A DNA stretch of 64,000 nt. It comes from Fen-455 sp050012675 (GTDB lineage Bacteria > Actinomycetota > Acidimicrobiia > Acidimicrobiales > Bog-793). Numbering within the stretch: the first letter of the stretch is position 1; the number at the start of each line of letters is the position of its first letter. Positions 8,194 to 15,037 of the stretch are shown piece by piece. The position numbers and the translations under genes were made by a program. The notes under the pieces were generated by a model that was not told the origin of the DNA, did not search any database, and saw only the letters and a program-made list of their open reading frames with translations. The stretch covers positions 1-64,000 of the forward strand of contig JBEKGS010000017.1 of the NCBI GenBank assembly GCA_050012675.1. Direction: 5' to 3'.

Positions 8194-8937
8194 TCAGGGC
8201 AGGTGGGCGTCGAACCAGGCGAGCGCGCGGGCCCATGCGTCGCGGGCGGAGGGCCCGTGGTAAGAGGGGCGCTGGTCGCAGTTGAAGCCGTGACCCGCGT
8301 CCGGGTACCGGACGATGTCCCAGTCGACTTGGGCCTTTCGAGCCAGCTCCGCGCGCAGTCTTTCGACGTCGTCAACCGGGATGGACTGGTCGAGATCGCC
8401 GAACACACCGAGCCACGGGGTCTTCATGCCGGCGATCTCGCCGAGGAGCGCCGGCATGTGCTCGGAGCGGGCCGTCACGATCCCGCCTCCGTAGAAGCTG
8501 ACCGCAGCCCCGAGCCCGCGCCTCACCGCCACGAGGCAGCTCGCGCGGCCGCCCATGCAAAAGCCGATCACCCCCGTGCGCTCGTCGCCGAGCCCGGCGC
8601 TGGCGAGGTGCTGGCGAACGGCGTCGACATCTTGCAGGATGCCTTCGTCGCTGAGCGCCCCGAGATGTCCGCGGACCTCATCGAAGCGGTCATAGGGGAT
8701 CGTCGGGTTGTCGCCGGTCCGGTGGAAGAGGGGAGGAGCCACGGCGTGGTAGCCCTCGCCGGCGAGCCGGCGCGTCACCTCCTGGATGTGGTCGTTCACC
8801 CCGAAGGCCTCCTGGATCACGATCATGGCTCGGTGGTTGCCTTCGCCCTCGGGGAGCGCTTCGTAGCAACCCATGGGGCCGTCGGGCGTCTCGAGCCCGG
8901 CCACGCGCGTGATGAGAGGTACGGCCTGTGCGGTCAT
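8194..8937 (-). CDS. Dienelactone hydrolase family protein
   Basis: This 247-residue alpha/beta hydrolase has the dienelactone hydrolase signature. The nucleophile Cys lies in GFCMGGR, an Asp in GDLDQSIP and the His in DAGHGFNC. The opening QEAFGVNDHIQ segment is also typical. Members hydrolyse cyclic lactones or related esters; the substrate here cannot be inferred. AAAGGAGG lies a few bases before the ATG at 8937, fixing the start, although the frame stays open well upstream. It is leadered, about 40 nt, unlike most single genes nearby. Confidence 0.85.
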   Translation of the reverse strand: MTAQAVPLITRVAGLETPDGPMGCYEALPEGEGNHRAMIVIQEAFGVNDHIQEVTRRLAGEGYHAVAPPLFHRTGDNPTIPYDRFDEVRGHLGALSDEGILQDVDAVRQHLASAGLGDERTGVIGFCMGGRASCLVAVRRGLGAAVSFYGGGIVTARSEHMPALLGEIAGMKTPWLGVFGDLDQSIPVDDVERLRAELARKAQVDWDIVRYPDAGHGFNCDQRPSYHGPSARDAWARALAWFDAHLP

Positions 8938-8986
8938 CGTGCCTCCTTTGTCGAAACCCGCCGCCTTCAAGGCCGCGGCTGCACCG

Positions 8987-9014
8987 ACGCTAGTGGCGCG
9001 CCGGCCCGCATCAA
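8987..9014 (-). promoter_or_regulatory. Promoter of the dienelactone hydrolase gene (-35/-10)
   Basis: On the minus strand TTGATG (9009-9014) and TAGCGT (8987-8992) are separated by 16 bp. This is one of the few places in the window with a recognisable -35. It gives a leader of about 40 nt ending in a strong Shine-Dalgarno. Confidence 0.45.
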
Positions 9015-9038
9015 AGGTCACGGCCGGACGGCGGCAAC

Positions 9039-9044
9039 TACGGT
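9039..9044 (+). promoter_or_regulatory. -10 element of the aro operon
   Basis: TACGGT is followed by six bases and then GTG at 9051, which opens a 9-codon frame ending inside the aroK start. Transcription should begin at or near that GTG rather than at aroK. Confidence 0.45.
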
Positions 9045-9050
9045 GGTGCG

Positions 9051-9080
9051 GTGAAGTGGCGGGTGAGCGGAGATGGGTGA
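9051..9080 (+). CDS. Candidate leaderless 9-codon leader ORF of aroK
   Basis: GTG at 9051 lies 6 nt after a TACGGT -10 element. The frame codes MKWRVSGDG and stops at TGA 9078-9080, five bases past the aroK ATG (9073). If real, ribosomes loading at the 5' end would finish here and reinitiate on aroK, whose own Shine-Dalgarno (GGAG) is too close to be ideal. No peptide function is implied. A chance frame is possible. Confidence 0.35.
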   Translation: MKWRVSGDG

Positions 9081-9618
9081 GCACGTGCTGCTCGTGGGAA
9101 TGATGGGCTCGGGCAAGTCGACGGTCGGCCTCTTGGTGGCGAACCGGATGCGCCGGCCCTTTCGCGACAGCGACGCCGATGTCGAGAGGCGCACCGGAAA
9201 GGGCGTTCCCGCCATCTTCGCCACGAGGGGCGAGCGGGCCTTTCGTGCCGAGGAACGCGCCGCGCTCGGTGCCGCCCTGTCGTCGCCCGTGCCGTCGGTG
9301 ATCTCGGTTGCAGGCGGTGCGGTGATCGATCCGGAGACGAGGAGCCGCCTTCGCGCCGCCGGCGTGGTCGTGTGGCTCGACGCGGCGCCGAACGTCCTGG
9401 CTGCGCGGGTGGGCAACGCCAGGAGCCGCCCCCTTTTGAAGAAAGACCCGGTCGGGACCTTGAAGCGCCTGGACGCCATTCGCAGGCCCGTGTACCGGGA
9501 GGTGTCGGACGTCGTCGTCAGAGTCGGCGGGCGGGCTCCTCAGGCCCTCGCCGAGGACGTCGTGCGGGCCGCCCGCGCACGTTTGGAAGCGCCCGGAGAC
9601 GGGCGGCCCAGGCCGTGA
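9073..9618 (+). CDS. aroK: Shikimate kinase
   Basis: This 181-residue P-loop kinase phosphorylates shikimate, the fifth step to chorismate. The Walker A motif is GMMGSGKST at residues 9-17. DSDADVERRTGK binds shikimate and Mg, SVAGGAV matches the GGG segment, and the adenine lid follows near RSRPLLKKDP. It starts the aroK-aroB-aroQ run. The usual upstream aroC is absent and an opposing hydrolase gene takes its place. The aroK stop overlaps the aroB start by four bases. Confidence 0.95.
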   Translation: MGEHVLLVGMMGSGKSTVGLLVANRMRRPFRDSDADVERRTGKGVPAIFATRGERAFRAEERAALGAALSSPVPSVISVAGGAVIDPETRSRLRAAGVVVWLDAAPNVLAARVGNARSRPLLKKDPVGTLKRLDAIRRPVYREVSDVVVRVGGRAPQALAEDVVRAARARLEAPGDGRPRP

Positions 9619-10706
9619 GCAGCCCCGCGGCCGGTGCCGGCCAGCCCGGGCACGCACGGGAGCTCCCCGGGGCGACACGCGTCAGGGTGGAGCTGGCGGA
9701 GCGCAGTTATGACGTGGTCGTCGGTCCCGGGGTCCGGGCCGGGGTCGCGAGCTGCCTGCCGCCGGGTGCCCGGCGCGCGACCGTCGTGACCCAGGCCGGC
9801 ATCGGGGTCGAGGTCGACCCGGGCGTGCCGTTCGAGGTCGTGAACATTCCCGACGGTGAGCGGGCCAAGTCGCTCGCAACCGTGGAAGAGGTCTGTCGGG
9901 CCATGGCTCGTGGCGGCATGCACCGCAGCGACGTCGTCGTGGCCGTCGGTGGTGGGGTCGTGACTGACGTCGCCGGCTACGCGGCCTCGAGCTATCACCG
10001 CGGCATCGCGGTCATCAACGTCCCGACGACCTTGCTCGGCCAGGTGGACGCGGCGATCGGTGGCAAGACCGGGGTGAATCTCCCGGAGGGCAAGAACCTC
10101 GTGGGCTCGATCTGGCAGCCGCTCGGAGTCTTCTGCGACACCGAGACCCTGGCGAGCCTGCCCGCGCCAGAGTGGAGGTCGGGCCGTGGCGAGATGGCCA
10201 AGTACGCCTTCTTGGGAGTGGAGGACCTCGACACCTTGAGCCTTGAAGAGCAGGTGGCCAGGTGCGCGGCGTGCAAGGCCGAGGTCGTCTCCAGCGACGA
10301 ACGCGAAGGAGGTCGCCGAATGATCCTGAACTACGGTCACACTTTGGCCCATGCCCTCGAGGCAACCGGCCTCGCGAGCGAGGACGCGAGCTCGCCGGCC
10401 GAGCTTCGCCACGGCGAGGCGGTCGGCATAGGCCTCGTGTTCGCGGCAGAGCTCGCCCGGCTCCTGGGCAGGATCGGGGCGCCCCGCGTCGAGCGTCATC
10501 GCCGCGTCGTCGCCGGCTACGGGCTGCCTGTCGAGCTTCCCCCCGGCGCGGACTCAGCCACCCTCGTCGGTTTCATGGCCCGGGACAAGAAGTCTGCCGG
10601 CGGTCTTTCGTTCATGCTCGACGGTGAAGCGGGCGTGGAGCCGGTTCACGACGTCGGCCCTGATGTCGTGTACGCGGCGATCGATGCGATTCGAGGTGAA
10701 CGATGA
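9615..10706 (+). CDS. aroB: 3-dehydroquinate synthase
   Basis: This 363-residue NAD- and metal-dependent enzyme converts DAHP to 3-dehydroquinate. The NAD-binding region has VVAVGGGVVTDVAGY, and the signature INVPTTLLGQVDAAIGGKTG follows. Metal ligands are expected in RHGEAV and in the NYGHTLAHALE histidines. The GTG at 9615 overlaps the aroK stop as GTGA. The frame is open further upstream, but that part is the aroK shadow. The 3' end overlaps aroQ as ATGA, so aroK, aroB and aroQ should be translated as one coupled unit. Confidence 0.96.
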   Translation: MSSPAAGAGQPGHARELPGATRVRVELAERSYDVVVGPGVRAGVASCLPPGARRATVVTQAGIGVEVDPGVPFEVVNIPDGERAKSLATVEEVCRAMARGGMHRSDVVVAVGGGVVTDVAGYAASSYHRGIAVINVPTTLLGQVDAAIGGKTGVNLPEGKNLVGSIWQPLGVFCDTETLASLPAPEWRSGRGEMAKYAFLGVEDLDTLSLEEQVARCAACKAEVVSSDEREGGRRMILNYGHTLAHALEATGLASEDASSPAELRHGEAVGIGLVFAAELARLLGRIGAPRVERHRRVVAGYGLPVELPPGADSATLVGFMARDKKSAGGLSFMLDGEAGVEPVHDVGPDVVYAAIDAIRGER

Positions 10707-11194
10707 GCGCCCCCGGGGAACGTGGCGGCAGGCGAAGGACCGTTCTTCTCCTGTCCGGCCCGAACCTCGGCCTTCTCGGCGAGCGCCAGCCCGAGATCTA
10801 CGGCAGCGCCACACTCGCGGACCACCTGGAGGCGGCCAAGAATGCGGCGGCCCGCTCGGGCGTCGAGCTCACCCATCTGCAAAGCGAGCACGAGGCCGAC
10901 CTGGTCGTGGCGGTTCACCGAGCGCGCCACAGCATCGACGCCATCGTGGTCAACGCGGGCGCCCTTTCCCATTCGAGTTGGGCACTTCACGACGCCCTCG
11001 CCGCCTTCGACGGCGTGGTCGTCGAGCTTCACCTGTCCAACCCCGACGCCCGCGAAACCTGGCGCCGACAATCGGTGCTGGCGCCGGTGGCGGACGGAAC
11101 CGTCGCCGGCTTCGGCGGTCTCGGCTACGAGCTCGCCGTCGAGGCCGCGGCCCGACTTGTCTTTGCCCGCGACGACACCGCTCCGGGCGCCTAG
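10703..11194 (+). CDS. aroQ: 3-dehydroquinate dehydratase, type II
   Basis: This 163-residue protein is the dodecameric type II dehydroquinase. It has GPNLGLLGERQPEIYG with the catalytic Tyr, VNAGALSHSS with the substrate-binding Asn, and VELHLSN with the catalytic His. Gly in place of the second Asn of the NLNLLG motif also occurs in mycobacterial homologues. It has a short Arg-rich N-terminal extension. Its ATG overlaps the aroB stop. Its TAG stop forms part of the -10 element of the next gene. Confidence 0.96.
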   Translation: MSAPGERGGRRRTVLLLSGPNLGLLGERQPEIYGSATLADHLEAAKNAAARSGVELTHLQSEHEADLVVAVHRARHSIDAIVVNAGALSHSSWALHDALAAFDGVVVELHLSNPDARETWRRQSVLAPVADGTVAGFGGLGYELAVEAAARLVFARDDTAPGA

Positions 11195-11197
11195 CAT
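11192..11197 (+). promoter_or_regulatory. -10 element for leaderless M24 peptidase gene
   Basis: TAGCAT includes the aroQ stop codon TAG and is followed by 8 nt and ATG at 11206. The downstream gene can therefore be transcribed independently of the aro genes. Confidence 0.5.
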
Positions 11198-11205
11198 CTC
11201 CGCCC

Positions 11206-12327
11206 ATGCCTACTGGCTCTGATCGTCCCGACCTAGCCGCTATGGACGTCGCGGGCCGCCTGCCGCGTTTGGCCGCGCGCCTGTCCGAGCTCGGTTGCGA
11301 CGGCCTGCTCGTCACGAACCTCACCAATATCCGGTACCTGACCGGCTTCAGCGGATCAGCAGGGCTTCTTCTCGTGGTCCCGGACGACTCGCTGCTCGTG
11401 TCCGACGGCCGCTACCGGGATCAGGTGGCGGGAGAGATAGGGGCGTCCAAGGCATCCGTGCGCACCGAGATCGCCCAGCCGGCCCGGCAGTCGGCCGCCA
11501 TCGAGCAGGCGGCGAGGAAGCTGCGACGCCTGGGGCTTGAGGCCGACGACGTCACCTGGAGCGTCCAGCGCCGTCTCGCGGCCGCGATGGCACCCGACAC
11601 CAGTCTCGTGGCGGTGCCCCGTGCCGTGGAGGCGCTGCGCTCGGTGAAAGACGAGGGGGAAGTGGCGCGCATCGAGTGCGCGGCCGACATAGCCGACGTG
11701 GCTTTCGCTCAGGTGAAAGAGCTCCTGTGCGAGGCGCCCACCGAGGAGGAGTTCGCCATAGCGCTCGAGTTCGAGATGCGAAGGCGCGGCGCCGAAGGCA
11801 TCGCCTTCGAGTCGATCGTGGCGAGCGGCCCGAACGGTGCTTTACCCCACGCCCGACCCACGGGCCGCCGCATCGACGCCGGCGAGCTCGTCGTGTGTGA
11901 TTTCGGGGCGACCGTGGACGGCTACCGCTCGGACATGACGCGCACGGTCTGCGTCGGCGATCCCCGGCCCGACGAGCTGCGCGAGCTGCTCGAAGCGGTG
12001 ATGACCGCACAGCGCGCCGGTGTCCGCACCGTCCGCCCCGGGGTGAGGGGGGGCGAGGTCGACGCGGCGTGCCGTGAGTCGCTCGCCTCGGCCGGCCTCG
12101 GGGACGCCTTCTTGCACGGGACCGGTCACGGGGTCGGCCTCGATATCCACGAGGCCCCATCGGTCTCCCAGGACTCCACTGATATCCTCGAGGAGGGCGC
12201 TGTCGTGACCGTGGAGCCCGGCGCCTACCTCTACTCAAACGGCGGCGCCCGCATCGAGGACACCTTGGTCGTCACGGCGACCGGCGTTCGTCCACTCACC
12301 AAGTCGACCAAGGACTATGTGCTCTGA
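11206..12327 (+). CDS. pepQ: Xaa-Pro aminopeptidase/dipeptidase (M24 family)
   Basis: This 373-residue protein has a creatinase-type N-terminal domain (ITNLTNIRYLTGFSGS-like segment, residues 20-150) and a C-terminal pita-bread metallopeptidase domain. Metal ligands are visible as VCDFGATVDGYRSDMTRT (Asp, Asp), GTGHGVGLDIHE (His), TVEPGAY (Glu) and ARIEDT (Glu). It should cleave X-Pro bonds with two Mn or Co ions. The position next to efp is common in actinobacteria and firmicutes. The ATG at 11206 is set by the upstream -10 element. Whether it prefers dipeptides or longer peptides is not decided. Confidence 0.9.
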   Translation: MPTGSDRPDLAAMDVAGRLPRLAARLSELGCDGLLVTNLTNIRYLTGFSGSAGLLLVVPDDSLLVSDGRYRDQVAGEIGASKASVRTEIAQPARQSAAIEQAARKLRRLGLEADDVTWSVQRRLAAAMAPDTSLVAVPRAVEALRSVKDEGEVARIECAADIADVAFAQVKELLCEAPTEEEFAIALEFEMRRRGAEGIAFESIVASGPNGALPHARPTGRRIDAGELVVCDFGATVDGYRSDMTRTVCVGDPRPDELRELLEAVMTAQRAGVRTVRPGVRGGEVDAACRESLASAGLGDAFLHGTGHGVGLDIHEAPSVSQDSTDILEEGAVVTVEPGAYLYSNGGARIEDTLVVTATGVRPLTKSTKDYVL

Positions 12328-12887
12328 TGGCCTTTTCCACGAGTGACCTCCGCAACGGCATGACCCTCGACCTGCCCGAGGGGCTTTTCACGGTCGTCGA
12401 GTTCCAGCACGTAAAGCCGGGCAAGGGCGGCGCCTTTGTAAGGACCAAGCTGCGCAACGCCCGTACCAAAGCGGTGATCGAGCGCACCTTCAGGGCCGGC
12501 GAGCCGCTCGAGCAGGCTGTCATCGACAAAAGGGAGATGCAGTACCTGTACCGGGACGGCCAGGAGTACGTCTTCATGGACAACGTCTCCTATGACCAGA
12601 TGCAGGTGAGCGAATCGTCGCTCGGCGATGCCGCGGTGTACCTCAAAGAGGGCGACTCGGCTGTGCTGCAGATGTACCAGAGCGAGATCGTCGGGGTCGA
12701 CCTGCCGGCGGCCGTCGAGCTCACGGTCACCGAGACCGAGCCCGGCTTCCAGGGCGACCGGGTCTCGGGCGGTCGAAAGCCAGCCACCTTGGAGACCGGC
12801 CTTGTGGTCCAGGTGCCGCTGTTCGTCAACCCCGGCGAACGGATCAAGGTCGACACCCGGACCGGTGAGTACCTCACCAGGGCCTGA
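12327..12887 (+). CDS. efp: Translation elongation factor P
   Basis: This 186-residue three-domain factor relieves ribosome stalling at proline runs. The N-terminal KOW-like domain has the loop KPGKGGAFVRTKLRN, with Lys at the tip that contacts the peptidyl-transferase centre. The PGKG context resembles actinobacterial EF-P. The C-terminal signature GDRVSGGRKPATLETGLVVQVPLF is intact. The ATG overlaps the preceding stop by one base (TGATG), so it is co-translated with the M24 peptidase. nusB overlaps its 3' end. Confidence 0.97.
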   Translation: MAFSTSDLRNGMTLDLPEGLFTVVEFQHVKPGKGGAFVRTKLRNARTKAVIERTFRAGEPLEQAVIDKREMQYLYRDGQEYVFMDNVSYDQMQVSESSLGDAAVYLKEGDSAVLQMYQSEIVGVDLPAAVELTVTETEPGFQGDRVSGGRKPATLETGLVVQVPLFVNPGERIKVDTRTGEYLTRA

Positions 12888-13344
12888 GGCCTCTCCGCCA
12901 CTCAAGGTGCCGGGCGCCCGGCGCCGGGCGCGTGAGCGGGCACTCGAGTTGCTCTACGAGGCCGAGACGAAGGACCTGAGTCCCTCCGAGCTGCTCGCGG
13001 AGCTTCCCTTGGCGCCCGAGCAGTACGCCGTGGAACTGGTGATGGGCGTGGAGCGACGAGCCGAGGAAGTGGACCGCCTGGTTGCCCGCCACGCCACGGG
13101 CTGGGCGGTCGAGCGGATGCCGATGGTCGACCGCTGTGTGCTGCGCATGGCGGCATACGAGCTGTTGGGCGAGCTCGACGTGCCTGTCGCCGTCGTGTTG
13201 GACGAAGCCGTGGAGCTCGCGAAGACCTACTCGACAGAGGACTCGGGACGTTACGTGAACGGCGTCCTCTCGGCGGTGGCGACAGAGGTCCGCACGAACG
13301 GGGCGGAAAACGCCGCCGCCGCGCCCGGCACTTCGCTAGAGTGA
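12865..13344 (+). CDS. nusB: Transcription antitermination factor NusB
   Basis: This 159-residue all-helical protein helps assemble the rRNA antitermination complex with NusE on boxA RNA. It begins with ARRRARERALELLYEAE and ends with LDEAVELAKTYSTEDSGRYVNGVL, both signature NusB segments. The GTG at 12865 overlaps efp by 23 bp. An in-frame GTG at 12907 would give 145 residues, closer to the family norm, and neither has a good Shine-Dalgarno, so the start is uncertain. It is the last gene before the pyr leader. Confidence 0.92.
   Translation: MSTSPGPEASPPLKVPGARRRARERALELLYEAETKDLSPSELLAELPLAPEQYAVELVMGVERRAEEVDRLVARHATGWAVERMPMVDRCVLRMAAYELLGELDVPVAVVLDEAVELAKTYSTEDSGRYVNGVLSAVATEVRTNGAENAAAAPGTSLE
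13337..13342 (+). promoter_or_regulatory. Probable -10 element of the pyr operon
   Basis: TAGAGT overlaps the last codons of nusB. Transcription from about 13349 would give a leader of roughly 50 nt that begins almost exactly at the PyrR-binding loop. Confidence 0.45.
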
Positions 13345-13353
13345 GGCCTCGCA

Positions 13354-13385
13354 CGTAAAGCAGGTCCAGAGAGGCCGCACGTACG
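13354..13385 (+). promoter_or_regulatory. PyrR-binding RNA loop in the pyr leader
   Basis: The segment GGTCCAGAGAGGCC (13363-13376) matches 12 of 14 positions of the Bacillus PyrR binding-loop consensus ARUCCNGNGAGGYU. The two differences, first and last base, form a compensatory G-C pair. It folds as GGTC/GGCC around CAGAGA, then a one-base bulge (A62) and a GC/GC step, then a lower stem CGTA/TACG. The 3' arm ends next to the pyrR Shine-Dalgarno (GAGAGGAG), which suggests UMP-dependent translational repression by PyrR, as described for mycobacteria. Confidence 0.75.
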
Positions 13386-13397
13386 AGAGGAGCCCTA

Positions 13398-13982
13398 GTG
13401 GCTGAACAAGAGAGAAGTTCCCCGCGCCCCAAAGGGCGCGTTTTTGTTGCCCGCACACAAGTCATGGACCGTGACGAGGTTCGCCGGGCCCTTGTCCGCA
13501 TCGCCCACGAGATCGTGGAGCGCAACCGCGGGCTCGAAGGCGTCGTCGTCATCGGGATCCAAAAGGGCGGCGTGCCCCTCGCCCAGCAGCTCGTCGCGAT
13601 CCTGCGGGAGATCGACGGAACGGCCGTGCCCTTCGGGACCATGGACGTTGCCTTCTACCGCGACGACATCGGGATGCGCCCGGTGCTGGCCGAGCAGGCG
13701 ACGGATCTGCCCTTCGACTTGAACGGGCGCATCGTCGTGCTGTTCGACGACGTCCTTTTCACGGGCAGGACCGTCCGTGCCGCGCTCGAGGCCCTCGCCG
13801 AGTGCGGACGGGCAAGCGCGGTGGAGCTCGCCGTCATGGTCGACCGTGGTCACCGCGAGCTCCCGATCCGACCCGACTTCGTGGGCAAGAACCTGCCGAC
13901 GCGGCGCGACGAGACGGTCGAGGTGACAGAAGAGGGAGTCACGATCGGTGATCTGCTCGTCGGAAAAGAGGCGGTCCGATGA
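13398..13982 (+). CDS. pyrR: PyrR, bifunctional pyr regulator / uracil phosphoribosyltransferase
   Basis: This 194-residue phosphoribosyltransferase-fold protein binds pyr leader RNA when UMP is high. It carries the PRPP-binding motif VVLFDDVLFTGRTVRAAL and the family segments DRDEVRRALVRIAHEIVERN and GIQKGGVPLAQQL. The GTG start has GAGAGGAG at a good distance. The first 15 codons are unusual because they encode an RNA hairpin followed by a T run. It overlaps pyrB as ATGA, and the operon continues through pyrF. Confidence 0.96.
   Translation: MAEQERSSPRPKGRVFVARTQVMDRDEVRRALVRIAHEIVERNRGLEGVVVIGIQKGGVPLAQQLVAILREIDGTAVPFGTMDVAFYRDDIGMRPVLAEQATDLPFDLNGRIVVLFDDVLFTGRTVRAALEALAECGRASAVELAVMVDRGHRELPIRPDFVGKNLPTRRDETVEVTEEGVTIGDLLVGKEAVR
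13423..13445 (+). terminator. Intrinsic-terminator-like hairpin inside pyrR codons 9-16
   Basis: A perfect 7-bp stem CGCGCCC/GGGCGCG with loop CAAA is followed at once by TTTTTGTTG. It lies 26 bases inside the coding sequence and encodes a PRPKGRVFV stretch. If translation of pyrR is blocked by PyrR, the hairpin would be free to form and stop RNA polymerase. That coupling is inference. Confidence 0.5.
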
Positions 13983-15037
13983 GCGGCCCCGGCGCCCCGA
14001 CCACGACGGGGGTATCCGATAGGCGCGTACAGCCCGATGACGAGGCCGAGCAAGAGAGCGCCTTGGAGCCGTTCGCGGGCCATCGCGCCACGGGCGTGCG
14101 CCACCTGTTGTCCATCGCCGATCTCGGCAGGGACGGCATCTTGGAGATAATGCGGGTCTCCGACGCATTCGCCGAGGTAGCCGAGCGCCCGATCCCCAAG
14201 GTTCCCGCCCTGAGGGGGCGCACCGTGGCGACGGTGTTCATGGAGCCCTCTACCAGGACGCGCCTGTCGTTCGAGACGGCCGCCAAGCGCCTTTCCGCCG
14301 ACGTCATGACCTTCACCGCCGCCACCTCTGCTGCGGTCAAGGGCGAGTCGCTGCGCGACACCGTCGAGACGATCGACGCCATGGGCATAGATGCCATGGT
14401 CATCCGCCACCACGCCTCCGGGGCTCCCCTCAGGGTCACCGAATGGGTGGGAGCGAGCGTGATCAATGCCGGGGACGGCACCCATGAGCACCCAACCCAG
14501 GCGCTGCTCGACTGCTTCACGATCCGTGAAGCCCTCACGGCGCAACGCGACGGGGCCGTGCCGGCCGACCTCACAGGACTGCGCATAGCCATCGTCGGCG
14601 ACATAAAGCACTCGCGGGTCGCCCGCTCGGACGTGCTCGCCTTCTCGGCTCTCGGAGCCGAGGTCGTGCTCGTTGCCCCACCCACCTTGATGCCCGCCTC
14701 GTTGGAGGGCTGGCCCGTCAAGACCTCGGGCGACCTCGACTCGGTGCTCGGGGAGCTCGACGTCGTCTACCTGCTGCGCATCCAGTCCGAGCGCCTCGGC
14801 GAGGTCCTCTTGCCGTCGCTCGACGAGTACCACTGGCGCTACGGCCTCACAAAGGCGAGGGCCGATGCCCTTAAGAAGGAGGCTCTCGTCATGCATCCGG
14901 GCCCGATGATCCGCGGCGTCGAGATCTCGCCGGAGGTCGCCGACCTGCCCGCCTCCCTCGTGACGCGTCAGGTGCGAAACGGCGTCGTCGTCCGCATGGC
15001 CGTGCTGTTCCACCTTCTCGGATCGGGGGTCATCTGA
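13979..15037 (+). CDS. pyrB: Aspartate carbamoyltransferase catalytic subunit
   Basis: This 352-residue enzyme joins carbamoyl phosphate and aspartate. The carbamoyl-phosphate loop is FMEPSTRTRLSFE, followed by the SAAVKGESL loop and the HEHPTQALLDCFT segment. The aspartate domain ends with MHPGPMIRGVEI. The first 40 residues are an unusual Asp/Glu/Gln-rich extension (DDEAEQESALEPF) before the usual RHLLSI start. No pyrI regulatory subunit is nearby. It overlaps pyrR by four bases and pyrC by one. Confidence 0.95.
   Translation: MSGPGAPTTTGVSDRRVQPDDEAEQESALEPFAGHRATGVRHLLSIADLGRDGILEIMRVSDAFAEVAERPIPKVPALRGRTVATVFMEPSTRTRLSFETAAKRLSADVMTFTAATSAAVKGESLRDTVETIDAMGIDAMVIRHHASGAPLRVTEWVGASVINAGDGTHEHPTQALLDCFTIREALTAQRDGAVPADLTGLRIAIVGDIKHSRVARSDVLAFSALGAEVVLVAPPTLMPASLEGWPVKTSGDLDSVLGELDVVYLLRIQSERLGEVLLPSLDEYHWRYGLTKARADALKKEALVMHPGPMIRGVEISPEVADLPASLVTRQVRNGVVVRMAVLFHLLGSGVI

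Noticed and set aside
8938..9678. Extension of the dienelactone hydrolase frame by some 250 codons upstream
   Set aside because: The upstream part overlaps aroK and aroB in antisense. A strong Shine-Dalgarno fixes the start at 8937.
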